This document shows positions 1 to 8,572 of a stretch of 64,000 nucleotides of DNA, piece by piece (positions within the stretch are counted from its first letter, which is position 1; each line of letters starts with the position of its first letter). The notes beneath the pieces were generated by a model that worked only from the letters and a program-made list of their open reading frames with translations, was not told the DNA's origin and did no database searches. The stretch lies in NCBI GenBank assembly GCA_023229135.1, contig JALNZT010000013.1:41878-105877 (forward strand). Reading direction: 5' to 3'. The position numbers and the translations under genes are program-made. Source of the stretch: Bacteroidales bacterium (GTDB lineage Bacteria; Bacteroidota; Bacteroidia; Bacteroidales; F082).

Positions 1-171
1 CAGCTGAATTACTTCACCGCAGATTCTATCTCATCACTAATCAAAGTGTTGCCCGAGTTTTTTGCGGCACAAAACAAGGCGGCTCTGCTGGAAATTCACA
101 CGCCTCCTGAAGCAAGTTCTGAACAATTGCTGGCTTATTTCCGATGTATCGGAAGTGGCAAGCCGCTTTAA
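1..171 (+). CDS. menD: MenD C-terminus (partial, 5' end outside window)
   Basis: An open frame enters from the left edge and stops at 169-171, giving 56 residues that end in ALLEIHTPPEAS, a LLAYF stretch and a short tail. This matches the C-terminal end of 2-succinyl-5-enolpyruvyl-6-hydroxy-3-cyclohexene-1-carboxylate synthase, the ThDP enzyme that commits isochorismate to menaquinone. The identification rests on the short tail and on position directly upstream of menB-menA-menC-menE, the usual order in Bacteroidota. The catalytic ThDP and Mg motifs lie outside the window and cannot be checked. Confidence 0.8.
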   Translation, partial: QLNYFTADSISSLIKVLPEFFAAQNKAALLEIHTPPEASSEQLLAYFRCIGSGKPL

Positions 172-255
172 ACGGTTTCATTTACTATTTTTGCGAAACA
201 TTCGGCTAACAAACAATTTGTTGACTGGCTTGTTTTTTGTAAAACACACTATTAA

Positions 256-1080
256 ATGGAACAAAAAAGACATTGGAAAGCACTAAAAATGTATAAAGAT
301 ATACGTTTTGAGATATGGAATCATATCGCGAAAATTACCATCAACCGTCCCGAAGTGCAAAATGCTTTCAGGCCAACCACCACTTTTGAGTTGGCTGAGG
401 CGATGGATATTTGCCGCGAAAATCAGGATATTTACATCATTATCCTTACCGGCGAAGGCGACAAAGCCTTTTGCAGCGGCGGCGATCAGCAGGTTAAGGG
501 CAAAGGTGGTTATATTGACGAGCAAGGTATTCCGCGCTTGAACGTATTGGATGTGCAGCGTAAAATACGCTCTATGCCCAAGCCAGTTATCGCGATGGTA
601 AATGGTTGGGCTGTTGGTGGCGGCCATGTGTTGCACGTGATTTGCGATCTCACTATCGCCTCAGAAAATGCGCGGTTCGGACAAGTAGGACCCAAAGTAG
701 GTAGCTTCGACGCCGGATTTGGTTCAAGCTATCTGGCAAGTATTGTTGGCCAGAAAAAAGCAAGAGAAATATGGTTTCTCAATCAGTTTTATTCTGCCAA
801 AGAAGCACTTGAAATGGGTTTGGTAAATAAGGTAGTGTCGTTGGAAAGCTTAGAAGATACCACCGTGGAATGGTGCGAAATTATGATGAAACGCAGCCCG
901 ATGGCTTTGCGTATGATAAAGCTGGGGCTTAATGCTGAACTCGACGGACAGGCTGGGCTACAGGAGTTTGCCGGAAATGCCACTTTGCTTTATTACCTCA
1001 CCGAAGAAGCACAGGAAGGCAAACATGCTTTTCTGGAAAAGCGCGATCCCGACTTCCATAAATATCCTAAATTCCCTTAG
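256..1080 (+). CDS. menB: 1,4-dihydroxy-2-naphthoyl-CoA synthase
   Basis: This crotonase-fold enzyme closes the second ring of the menaquinone nucleus by a Dieckmann-type condensation of o-succinylbenzoyl-CoA. The 274-residue length is usual for MenB. SGGDQ lies at about 74-78 and the oxyanion-hole stretch GWAVGGGH at 117-124. The segment GQVGPKVGSFDAG near 142-154 has Gly where type II MenB carries an active-site Asp, so this looks like the bicarbonate-dependent type I enzyme (family knowledge). The start at 256 is preferred over 289 because the WK...YKDI N-terminus is shared with relatives. It is second in the menD-B-A-C-E operon, and menA starts 5 bases after its stop. Confidence 0.97.
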   Translation: MEQKRHWKALKMYKDIRFEIWNHIAKITINRPEVQNAFRPTTTFELAEAMDICRENQDIYIIILTGEGDKAFCSGGDQQVKGKGGYIDEQGIPRLNVLDVQRKIRSMPKPVIAMVNGWAVGGGHVLHVICDLTIASENARFGQVGPKVGSFDAGFGSSYLASIVGQKKAREIWFLNQFYSAKEALEMGLVNKVVSLESLEDTTVEWCEIMMKRSPMALRMIKLGLNAELDGQAGLQEFAGNATLLYYLTEEAQEGKHAFLEKRDPDFHKYPKFP

Positions 1081-1085
1081 AAAAC

Positions 1086-1985
1086 ATGGTGAAACTCAGC
1101 TCCTGGATCAAAGCTGCACGATTACGAACCTTGCCGCTGGCGCTGGCAAGCATTGCCTTAGGTGGTTTTATTGCTGCGCCAAATCCCCATTTCAAACTCT
1201 CAGTAGTGCTGATGGCTGGTCTGACCACTCTACTGCTACAAATTCTTTCAAATTTTGCCAACGACTACGGTGATTTTAGCAAAGGAACGGACGATCACAA
1301 ACGCATTGGCCCCAAACGTACGGTGCAAAGTGGAGAAATAACTGCTAAAGAAATGAAAATAGCCATGCTAATTACTTCTTTTTTGTCTCTGGTAAGTGGC
1401 TTGGTGCTTTTGTTTGGACTGGTGCAACTACCTTTTATTGAAACACTTGTGTTTATTTTTCTTGGATTGGCAGCCATTGTTGCAGCCATCAAATATACCA
1501 CCGGGAAAAATCCATATGGCTATGCAGGACTGGGTGACCTTTTTGTTTTTGTGTTTTTCGGACTTGTAGGGGTTTGTGGCACTTATTTTTTAGCTACACA
1601 AGAATGGCATTCAGATGTGCTGTTGCCCGCTGCCGCGATGGGAATGTTAAGTGCAGGAGTGCTGAACCTCAATAATATAAGGGATTTCTCAAATGACAAA
1701 GAAAAGGGTAAAAAGACTATCGTGGTAAAGCTTGGTGTTGAATTTGCCATCGGATACCATTACTTGCTTGTTTTGCTGCCATTTTTATTTCTAGTGCTTT
1801 ATAATATACTCGAAGTCAAAGGGATAGCAAGCTTTTTATTCCTGCTTTTATTGCCCTTGTTTTTAATTGATTTAAGCATCATCAGGAAGTTGAAAAATAC
1901 CGCGGAGTTAGATCCCTTTTTGCGGAAACTGGCTCTGAAAACGCTTTTATTAACATTGGTTTATGGACTTGGATTTATATTTTAG
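1086..1985 (+). CDS. menA: 1,4-dihydroxy-2-naphthoate polyprenyltransferase
   Basis: Integral membrane UbiA-family prenyltransferase that attaches the isoprenoid tail to 1,4-dihydroxy-2-naphthoate, giving demethylmenaquinone. It has 299 residues and about eight hydrophobic helices. The first aspartate motif is NDYGDFSKGTD near residues 58-68, followed by KRTVQSGEI. The second is NNIRDFSNDKEKGKKT near 196-211. Both sit on the cytoplasmic side and bind Mg-diphosphate in this family. Spacing to menB is 5 bases and to menC 2 bases, so the genes are co-transcribed and probably translationally coupled. No sign of damage. Confidence 0.96.
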   Translation: MVKLSSWIKAARLRTLPLALASIALGGFIAAPNPHFKLSVVLMAGLTTLLLQILSNFANDYGDFSKGTDDHKRIGPKRTVQSGEITAKEMKIAMLITSFLSLVSGLVLLFGLVQLPFIETLVFIFLGLAAIVAAIKYTTGKNPYGYAGLGDLFVFVFFGLVGVCGTYFLATQEWHSDVLLPAAAMGMLSAGVLNLNNIRDFSNDKEKGKKTIVVKLGVEFAIGYHYLLVLLPFLFLVLYNILEVKGIASFLFLLLLPLFLIDLSIIRKLKNTAELDPFLRKLALKTLLLTLVYGLGFIF

Positions 1986-1987
1986 TC

Positions 1988-3037
1988 ATGCTCAAAGCCA
2001 ATTTTCTGTATCGTCCGATGATCTTCAAGCGCCCTGCAGGCACTTCACGAGGCGTATTAAAAACCAAAGATTCCTGGTTTATTTTTATCAGAGATTCGGC
2101 GAAAGAGGATAAAGTTGGAATTGGCGAAGTGAGTACGATTACCAGTCTGAGCATTGATCCGCCGGATAAAATTGAAGCCGAATTGCAGTGGCTTTGCAAC
2201 AATATTACCAATGCTAACGACTGGATTGAAGAACGTGGACAGCAGTTTCCGGCTATTCGATTTGGACTGGAAACCGCGCTGTTGGACTTGAAAAGTCCGA
2301 AAAGCCATATTTATAACGACACTTTATTTACGCAAGGTAAAAGCGGTATTCCCATCAACGGCTTGATATGGATGGGCAGTCAGGATTTTATGCAAACACA
2401 GGTTGAAGAAAAAATTGCAGCCGGATTTAATTGTATAAAAATAAAAGTGGGAGCGATTGATTTTGAACAAGAGTTGAAAATTCTGGCTGGGATTAGAGCG
2501 AAATTTAACGCGAAACAGATGGAGCTTCGGCTTGATGCAAATGGCGCGTTTACACCAAATGAAGCCATAAATAAACTTCAAAGATTGTCTGTTTACGACA
2601 TTCATTCTATCGAACAGCCCATTAAGGCAGGCCAAACACAGGAAATGGCGTGGTTATGCGAAAATTGCCCGATTCCCATCGCACTTGATGAAGAATTGAT
2701 TGGTGTTGAACCTGAGGATATTTCCTTATTATTGAAGGAAATAAATCCGCATTATGTGATACTGAAACCCAGTTTACTGGGCGGACTGGAAGCAGCTGAT
2801 CGCTTTATTGTTGAGGCCGAAAAACTGGATATTAAATGGTGGGCTACTTCCGCGCTCGAATCAAATATCGGGCTAAACGCCATTGCGCAATGGGTTTTCA
2901 AAAAACAAAACCCACTTCCGCAAGGCCTTGGAACGGGACAGCTTTTTACCAACAATATTCAATCGCCGCTTGAGATAAAAAACGCGGCTCTTTTTTATGA
3001 TCACAACCTTCATTGGGAAACCATAAGTCCTAAATAA
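1988..3037 (+). CDS. menC: o-succinylbenzoate synthase
   Basis: Enolase-superfamily enzyme that dehydrates SHCHC to o-succinylbenzoate in menaquinone synthesis. The family pattern is complete in 349 residues: KIK with the catalytic Lys at about 151/153, metal ligands Asp183 (RLDANG), Glu209 (SIEQP) and Asp234 (ALDEE), and the second catalytic Lys260 (ILKPSLLGG). The stop codon overlaps the menE start by one base (TAATG), indicating coupled translation. Enolase-fold relatives such as dipeptide epimerases share these residues, but the men operon context decides the function. Confidence 0.95.
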   Translation: MLKANFLYRPMIFKRPAGTSRGVLKTKDSWFIFIRDSAKEDKVGIGEVSTITSLSIDPPDKIEAELQWLCNNITNANDWIEERGQQFPAIRFGLETALLDLKSPKSHIYNDTLFTQGKSGIPINGLIWMGSQDFMQTQVEEKIAAGFNCIKIKVGAIDFEQELKILAGIRAKFNAKQMELRLDANGAFTPNEAINKLQRLSVYDIHSIEQPIKAGQTQEMAWLCENCPIPIALDEELIGVEPEDISLLLKEINPHYVILKPSLLGGLEAADRFIVEAEKLDIKWWATSALESNIGLNAIAQWVFKKQNPLPQGLGTGQLFTNNIQSPLEIKNAALFYDHNLHWETISPK

Positions 3038-4098
3038 TGGCAAAAAAAAAGCTTGGATTTCGAGTTAATGGCAACAGTTTTTCCTTGGACCAACTCAATG
3101 AGTTGAAAGCCCAAAGAACTGATTTGCTCTGGCAGGAAACCTTCACTTTTTTGCAGGATTGGTTTGACTCAGGAGATACGATAATTCAGCAAAGCTCGGG
3201 CTCAACCGGTCCGCCAAAGCAAATTTTACTTTCAAAAAAAGCTATGTCAATCAGTGCCAAAATGACGGGAGATTTTTTTGGTTTTGACAGCACAAAAAAA
3301 CTGTTTCTGTGCCTTTCGCCTAACTATATTGCCGGAAAAATGATGATCGTCCGCGCACTGGTTTGGGAGATGAATTTGATAATTGGCGACACGGCAGCCA
3401 ATCCGCTTGCGGCCCTCGATCAGCAGATAGATTTTAGCGCGATGGTGCCTTTGCAGCTTTCGAAAATAATTGCAGAAACGCCGGAAAAACTTGATCTTTT
3501 CAGAACGATAATCATCGGCGGAAGCGCCATTGCCGATAGTCTTGAGCAACAATTGCAGCAGTTTGAAACCGCGTTTTTTCACACTTATGGCATGACGGAA
3601 ACCATGAGCCATATCGCCTTGCGCAAAATTAATGGTGCTGACAAATCGGATTGGTTTACAGCTTTGCCTAATGTGGAAATTTCTGTTGATGACAGAAGAT
3701 GTCTCCAGATTAATGTTGAAAAGTTAGGGATAAAAAACCTGATTACCAACGATATAGTCTCGGTAAACGAAGACGGGAAGTTCAAAATCATCGGGCGTGT
3801 TGATGATGTGATTATCAGCGCGGGTGCAAAAATCCATCCTTTGTTGATAGAGCAAAAGTTGCAAAAACATATTTCAAATCAACTGCTTTTGCTTGGAAAA
3901 AGAGACGAAGCCGCGGGAGAAATTGCTGTTTTGGTTATTGAAGGCAATTTTACGATCAAAGAGATTTACGATTTTTGGAAAAAACTTGCTTCAATATTGC
4001 CTGCTCAAGAAATGCCGAGACAGCTCCATTTTGTTGATCAAATTCCTTTGCTGGCAAGTGGAAAAGCAGACAGAAAGCTATTGAGAGAAATTGTTTGA
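3037..4098 (+). CDS. menE: o-succinylbenzoate-CoA ligase, short form
   Basis: Adenylate-forming ANL-family ligase that activates o-succinylbenzoate with ATP and CoA for MenB. Visible motifs are the P-loop SSGSTGPPK (about 53-61), TYGMTETMS (about 184-192), the GRVDD hinge, and SGKADRKLL at the C-terminus carrying the catalytic lysine. At 353 residues it is shorter than the 450-490 typical of Firmicutes/Proteobacteria MenE; Bacteroidota MenE proteins are commonly this compact. It is the last gene of the men operon. A decayed copy of its C-terminal region lies downstream at about 5694-5828. Confidence 0.93.
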   Translation: MAKKKLGFRVNGNSFSLDQLNELKAQRTDLLWQETFTFLQDWFDSGDTIIQQSSGSTGPPKQILLSKKAMSISAKMTGDFFGFDSTKKLFLCLSPNYIAGKMMIVRALVWEMNLIIGDTAANPLAALDQQIDFSAMVPLQLSKIIAETPEKLDLFRTIIIGGSAIADSLEQQLQQFETAFFHTYGMTETMSHIALRKINGADKSDWFTALPNVEISVDDRRCLQINVEKLGIKNLITNDIVSVNEDGKFKIIGRVDDVIISAGAKIHPLLIEQKLQKHISNQLLLLGKRDEAAGEIAVLVIEGNFTIKEIYDFWKKLASILPAQEMPRQLHFVDQIPLLASGKADRKLLREIV

Positions 4099-4224
4099 TT
4101 TGCTGCAAAGTGGGGTTCTTATAATTATTTGTTATTTTAGCCTACATACGACGGAGTGATGCAACATTAATTGTAACTATCTGCATCTATCATACGTCTT
4201 AATTGAAACTGTGAAACTTATAAT

Positions 4225-4962
4225 ATGAGAAGAAGAATATTTATTTTTCTATTTCTGCTTAGTGTAATCTATTTGTCAGGAAATGCACAAACAGACTCCA
4301 TTACAATTTCTGGCATTGTTACTGATTTTAATGGTAATCCTGTGGATAGTGCTTTTGTAGAGTTAAAACAGTCAGATTTTCAAACTGCCTATGAAACATT
4401 AACCGATAATATGGGGCGATATAGTTTAAAAGTATTGAAAGGTAAATATCTTGCTTTGGCTTCTTTAAAATTGTCCGAATATCCAATTGGTGGGTCAATT
4501 TTGCCAAAAGACAAACAAAGATTAGAATTTTGGGCATGGAATGTTATAGCAGAAGAAGATTTAAATATAGATATCAAATACCATCGACTTGAGGTTTATG
4601 GAGTAAATGTTTTTAGAATTCAGGGAGCGACACCTGGCTTCTCAATTTATTGTAGGCCAATGAGTTTAACAAGAGGTTTTTCCGAACCTGATAAAGAATT
4701 GAATTTCATTGACCTTTGCCCACCACCAGAGGAACTTGACGTAAAAGTTAAAATAAATGAAGCCCCTGTAAATGTTAATTTGAAGCAAAAAGTTAAAGAA
4801 TATGTTGTTAGTGGTGTCTGCTATGGATACTTGTTGCATGTTAATTTACCAATAGAGCAAACAAGTAGGAATTATGACATCTTTCATATTGAGATGACTG
4901 ATTTAAAAAATGGAGATAAAGGAGAAGCTGTAAGCTTTAGAGAAAAAGATGATTATGAATAG
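4225..4962 (+). CDS. Secreted protein with CarboxypepD_reg-like domain, unknown function
   Basis: A protein of 245 residues with a signal peptide (hydrophobic residues 5-20, cleavage probably after GNAQ). Residues about 27-75 read TISGIVTDFNGNPVDSAFVEL...DNMGRYSLKVLKG, the beta-sandwich pattern of the carboxypeptidase regulatory-like domain common in exported Bacteroidota proteins. The remaining 170 residues are not recognised. No lipobox or T9SS sorting domain is seen. The gene is clearly AT-richer than the men operon and lies in the accessory patch with toxin-antitoxin genes, so it may have been acquired. Confidence 0.7.
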   Translation: MRRRIFIFLFLLSVIYLSGNAQTDSITISGIVTDFNGNPVDSAFVELKQSDFQTAYETLTDNMGRYSLKVLKGKYLALASLKLSEYPIGGSILPKDKQRLEFWAWNVIAEEDLNIDIKYHRLEVYGVNVFRIQGATPGFSIYCRPMSLTRGFSEPDKELNFIDLCPPPEELDVKVKINEAPVNVNLKQKVKEYVVSGVCYGYLLHVNLPIEQTSRNYDIFHIEMTDLKNGDKGEAVSFREKDDYE

Positions 4963-5070
4963 CTTAGCAGTTCTTGTTTCCCAACGTCTAATAGCGCCAA
5001 TCATGGAGGTGCATTACAAAAACTCTACACTGGAAATACAACCAAACACATTTCAAACCAAAAAATAGTA

Positions 5071-5094
5071 TAACTTTGTATCCATGTAGATACA
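5071..5094 (+). promoter_or_regulatory. Promoter -7 element and palindromic operator of the toxin-antitoxin pair
   Basis: TAACTTTG at 5071-5078 fits the Bacteroidota -7 consensus TAnnTTTG. It overlaps a palindrome, TGTATC at 5077-5082 and GATACA at 5089-5094 with a 6-base spacer. The palindrome ends 6 bases before the toxin start. That placement is what an autoregulatory operator bound by the downstream HTH antitoxin would show. Binding is inferred. Confidence 0.6.
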
Positions 5095-5100
5095 GGTTTT

Positions 5101-5408
5101 ATGTATTTTATTCAGAAAACATCGGAATTTGATAAATGGCTTAAGAGCCTCAAAGACTTAAAAGCAAAGGCGAAAATTCTATTCAGAATTCAAAAAATCG
5201 AGAACGATGGCCACTTTGGGGATTGTAAGTCTGTTGGTGGCGGAATTAGAGAATTACGGATTGATTTTGCAAAAGGATATAGGGTTTATTTCGTAGAAAA
5301 AGACAAGAAAGTAATTATTTGATCATGGGCGGAGCTAAATCCACTCAACAAAATGGCATAAAAAAAGCAAAAGAAATTTGGAACACCTTAAAAAAGACGG
5401 AGAAATGA
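5101..5408 (+). pseudogene. RelE/HigB-type addiction-module killer protein, frameshifted
   Basis: The intact frame reads 74 residues, MYFIQKTSEFDKWLKSLKDL to KVII, then stops at 5320-5322. It matches the putative addiction-module killer family (RelE superfamily mRNA interferases, about 100 residues): the SVGGGIRELRIDF...GYRVYF core is present. The missing C-terminus lies immediately downstream in the -1 frame (GGAKSTQQNGIKKAKEIW and onward, about 5325-5405). Its stop TGA overlaps the antitoxin ATG as ATGA at 5405-5408, the usual coupling. Adding one T in the TTT run at 5318-5320 restores a protein of about 103 residues. Either the gene is inactivated or the assembly has a one-base error; no classical slippery heptamer is visible. 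Confidence 0.75.
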
Positions 5409-5689
5409 CTACCTCAAAATTTGACATAGCGGATTATTTGGACAGCAAAGAAATGATTGCCGAGTATCTGAATACCGTTTTGGAAGAAGGCGACAATGCA
5501 GCTATAATAAATGCAATTGGACATATTGCAAAAGCTATAGGTATGACAAAAATAGCTGAAGAAACAGGACTGAGCAGACCGAGTCTATACAAAGCACTTT
5601 CTGACGGAGCCAAACCCCAATTTGCCACGATAATGAAAGTTTTGAAAGCGATTGGAGGACAAATTCAGGTAAATCCAGTCTCTATCTAA
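5405..5689 (+). CDS. Addiction-module antidote protein (HTH antitoxin)
   Basis: A cytoplasmic DNA-binding antitoxin of 94 residues, starting MTTSKFDIADYLDSKEM. The helix-turn-helix spans about 55-80 (MTKIAEETGLSRPSLYKALS), followed by FATIMKVLKAIGG, the pattern of the HigA-like antidote family paired with RelE-type killers. The ATG overlaps the frame-restored toxin stop by four bases. It probably represses its own promoter through the palindrome at 5077-5094. The antitoxin looks intact although the toxin frame is broken. Confidence 0.85.
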   Translation: MTTSKFDIADYLDSKEMIAEYLNTVLEEGDNAAIINAIGHIAKAIGMTKIAEETGLSRPSLYKALSDGAKPQFATIMKVLKAIGGQIQVNPVSI

Positions 5690-5693
5690 AAAT

Positions 5694-5828
5694 AACGATA
5701 TTGCAACACTGTATAAATGTATTGTGGGCAATTCAAAATTCACGGATGTATTATGATGTGATTATCAGTGTCAGCTCAAAAACACATCCTTTAAGAGTAG
5801 AGCAAATGTTACGGAAACATATTTCAAA
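5694..5828 (+). pseudogene. Decayed partial copy of menE
   Basis: This stretch aligns with menE 3748-3878. Shared pieces are AACGATAT at the left end, then TTCAAAAT, GATGTGATTATCAG (14 identical bases), the pattern translating as DVIIS...K.HPL..EQ.L.KHIS, and CATATTTCAAA at the right end. The frame is not open throughout, so it is a remnant. Its last part is in frame with the following HigA-like gene. It marks a duplication or recombination joint at the edge of the accessory patch. Confidence 0.65.
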
Positions 5829-6390
5829 AATTGATAAGTTGTCAATACATAACATTCAGAAAGTAAAGCTTTTATCAAGCGAATTAGCGTATGAAAGAGC
5901 TGTTTCCCTATATTTAAAACTCCGCATGTTGGTGAAAGAAGATGAATCATACCAACCTGTTCGAGCGCATCTTCGAGGATTGATAAAACGATATGAGCAA
6001 GACAATTGGACTAATGAAAGCTTAGTCGCTGACAATCAAGTAAAAGAGAGCGACCCGGCAGAGTCACTGGTTCAGGCAGAAAATGAATTTTATTTCACGA
6101 GAAAAGAATTGATTAAGGAAAAATTGAAAGAGAATGGGCTAAACCAAAATGATCTCGCTCAAATTTTGGGACATAGAAAAGGATATATGTCTGAATTGAT
6201 TAATGGATTAAGACCATTCTCAAAAGAAGATATAGTAGTGATAAACCGACTTCTAAAAATAAAATTGGAAAATTTGATGCCAACTTTTATTAAACAAGAT
6301 AGGGCTGAACACATAAAACGGACACTTAATACTTTGTCGAATAGTAAAATAAAACTCTCAAATGAGGGTTTTGATTTACAATTTGTCTAA
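5806..6390 (+). CDS. HigA-like XRE antitoxin, no cognate toxin next to it
   Basis: The C-terminal half, from about LIKEKLKENGLNQNDLAQIL through KGYMSELINGLRPFSKEDI, is an XRE-type helix-turn-helix. The N-terminal half (KLLSSELAYERAVSLYLKL...RAHLRGLIKRYE) resembles the extension found in HigA-family antitoxins. The start is uncertain. The frame is open from 5701 but its first part derives from the menE remnant; the ATG at 5806 gives 194 residues. HigA partners are normally preceded by a HigB toxin, and that place is occupied by the remnant, so this looks like an orphan antitoxin or solitary regulator. Confidence 0.7.
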   Translation: MLRKHISKIDKLSIHNIQKVKLLSSELAYERAVSLYLKLRMLVKEDESYQPVRAHLRGLIKRYEQDNWTNESLVADNQVKESDPAESLVQAENEFYFTRKELIKEKLKENGLNQNDLAQILGHRKGYMSELINGLRPFSKEDIVVINRLLKIKLENLMPTFIKQDRAEHIKRTLNTLSNSKIKLSNEGFDLQFV

Positions 6391-6459
6391 TTTAGACATC
6401 TAAATGCGTTTACTTGAAATTATAATTCGTTTATTTTCAAACCCCAAACCTCAACCAAT

Positions 6460-8511
6460 ATGAAAAATTTATCCCTTCTAATCATCAGCTTGTTGCTTAT
6501 AACCACAGCAAGCTTCGCCCAACAGAAAGCCTATAAAGCCTCATTGACAGCGGATGGTCGTGTAACTACCGAGCAGGTAAATATTGATTTTGATCAGTAT
6601 GTTGACGCGTCGAAAAGTTTCGATCAAATACCTGGTTTTCCGCTAAAGATGGAAGCCAGTCCCAACTTTAAAAACTTCCGTGGCGTTACACTGGCCGATA
6701 TAAACCAGGATGGTTCAGATGAAATTCTGGTGGCTTCTAATAAAAAGTTGAACGTTTACAATGGTGATGGCAGTTTGCTGTGGCAAAAAAACCTCACCGG
6801 AACGGCTATTTACCCGCCTTCTGTTGCTGATATGGATGGAAACGGAACGATTGGCATTGTGTGTGTTACCGGAGGTGTACCAAACAACGGTCATGTTTAT
6901 TACCTGGATGCCAATGGCAACGATATGCCGGGATGGCCTGTAAATTTTGAACTGCACTGGATTATTTGCGGGCCAGTTATTGCCGACCTAAACGGCGATA
7001 ATCAATGTGAGATAATCGTGCAGACGCGTACTTCTAATAATTTACATGTGCTTAATCAGGACGGGACTCCTTTTGGCACAAATTGGCCGCAACTTTTGAA
7101 TGGCACACCGGCTGTAACACCTTCTGTTGCTGATATTAACAATGATGGTGAAATGGATATCGTTACCGGAATTTCTGATGGTACGCTCTATGCCTTTGAT
7201 GCGAATGGAAACGCCCTGTCTGGTTTCCCTGTGCCTACGGATAGCTATAAATTCTCGTATCAATCTCCTGTTTTAGCTGATTTGGATGCAGATGGATTTC
7301 TTTCGATCGTTGGTTCAACACATGGAGATGCACCAAAATATTATGCCAGAAATCATGATGGGAGCTACCGCGAAGGCTGGCCGGTGGATGTGCCGGGAAA
7401 TTCATGGACTTATTCGCCTCCAACTGTTGTTGATTTGACCGGTAACCTGGATTACGGTATCTTTATGAGCCGGCCTACCGGAGAAGATGTAGCACCTATG
7501 TTATATGGTTTTGACGCTGGCGGCAATTTGTTGGAAAACTTTCCAATCGTTAAATCGGGTGGTCTCGAAGGTTTTATCAGCCTGGCAGATGTTGATGGTG
7601 ATGGGCAGCAAGAGCTCTTGTTCGGTAGCAATTTAATGATCGAAGGTAAAGGTTTTGTTCATGCTTATAAAATGGATGGCTCCGGCGAGTTGGCTGGTTT
7701 TCCGTTACGTCCCGAAGGCTTTACCTTTATGAATGGCGCCAATCTGGGAGATATCAACGGTGATGGAATACTTGATTTAGTTGCACTCTCTTACGAACAA
7801 AATTTTTCGCCTGATGATTCTGTATATATTAATGCTTACAGCCTGGCTGTGAGCCTTGAAGATGCCAATTTACTTGCCGGAACCTACAAAGGAAGTAACG
7901 ATCGCAAGGGATTTGTTGGTGCTGTTTCTGGAAGTCCTGCTATAGTCGTAAATCCGGAGGAAATTACCGAACTATGGGCTGGAAATCAGGTTTATTGCCA
8001 GGATTTAACGATTTCAAACCTTGGAGACGAAATACTTAGCTTCGAGATATCAATCACATACCTTCGTGAAGACTGGATTACAGTTTCTACTTCATCTGGA
8101 ACAATAAATCCTGGAGAAAACACAGTCATTGAAGTTTGTATGGATGCCACCGATCTCTCACCCGGATTGTATCAGGGAACGCTGAAAATTGAAAGCAATG
8201 ATCCCGATCAGCCTGAAATTATTGTTCCTGTCAATTTATCAGTTGTGCTTGGTGTGGACGATAAACAGCAGCCTACTTTTAAAATATATCCCAACCCGGC
8301 TTCTGATATACTTCAGGTGGAATTTGCAGGCAATACGAAACTAATTCGGTTGCTTAATTCTCAGGGTCAGGTTTTAAAAGAATATAATGTGTCAGGATTA
8401 AAACAAAAAATGATTGATTTATCTGAATTTGCTGACGGCCTGTATCAGCTTCAACTTACAAGAAATGATGGTTCCGTCGGGCAAAAATCAGTCGTGATCA
8501 ATAAGCAGTAA
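6460..8511 (+). CDS. T9SS-exported FG-GAP/VCBS repeat protein
   Basis: A protein of 683 residues with a signal peptide (MKNLSLLIISLLLITTASFAQ). About seven FG-GAP/VCBS repeats with calcium-binding loops such as ADINQDGSDE, ADMDGNG, ADINNDGEMD, ADVDGDGQQE and GDINGDGILD span roughly 70-450 and should form an integrin-like beta-propeller. An Ig-like domain follows at about 500-595. Residues about 605-683 (YPNPASDIL...GLYQLQL...SVVINKQ) are a type A T9SS sorting domain, so the protein should cross the outer membrane and be anchored to or released from the surface. Substrate or partner unknown. Confidence 0.88.
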   Translation: MKNLSLLIISLLLITTASFAQQKAYKASLTADGRVTTEQVNIDFDQYVDASKSFDQIPGFPLKMEASPNFKNFRGVTLADINQDGSDEILVASNKKLNVYNGDGSLLWQKNLTGTAIYPPSVADMDGNGTIGIVCVTGGVPNNGHVYYLDANGNDMPGWPVNFELHWIICGPVIADLNGDNQCEIIVQTRTSNNLHVLNQDGTPFGTNWPQLLNGTPAVTPSVADINNDGEMDIVTGISDGTLYAFDANGNALSGFPVPTDSYKFSYQSPVLADLDADGFLSIVGSTHGDAPKYYARNHDGSYREGWPVDVPGNSWTYSPPTVVDLTGNLDYGIFMSRPTGEDVAPMLYGFDAGGNLLENFPIVKSGGLEGFISLADVDGDGQQELLFGSNLMIEGKGFVHAYKMDGSGELAGFPLRPEGFTFMNGANLGDINGDGILDLVALSYEQNFSPDDSVYINAYSLAVSLEDANLLAGTYKGSNDRKGFVGAVSGSPAIVVNPEEITELWAGNQVYCQDLTISNLGDEILSFEISITYLREDWITVSTSSGTINPGENTVIEVCMDATDLSPGLYQGTLKIESNDPDQPEIIVPVNLSVVLGVDDKQQPTFKIYPNPASDILQVEFAGNTKLIRLLNSQGQVLKEYNVSGLKQKMIDLSEFADGLYQLQLTRNDGSVGQKSVVINKQ

Positions 8512-8572
8512 ACTTTGATCAAATAGGTTTGAGGAAGGTTTTGAACTTTTATTTTTTTGCTTTTTTCATCAA

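Noticed and set aside
5300..5330. Programmed -1 frameshift in the toxin gene
   Set aside because: No X XXY YYZ slippery heptamer or downstream stem at the junction; a deleted base is simpler.
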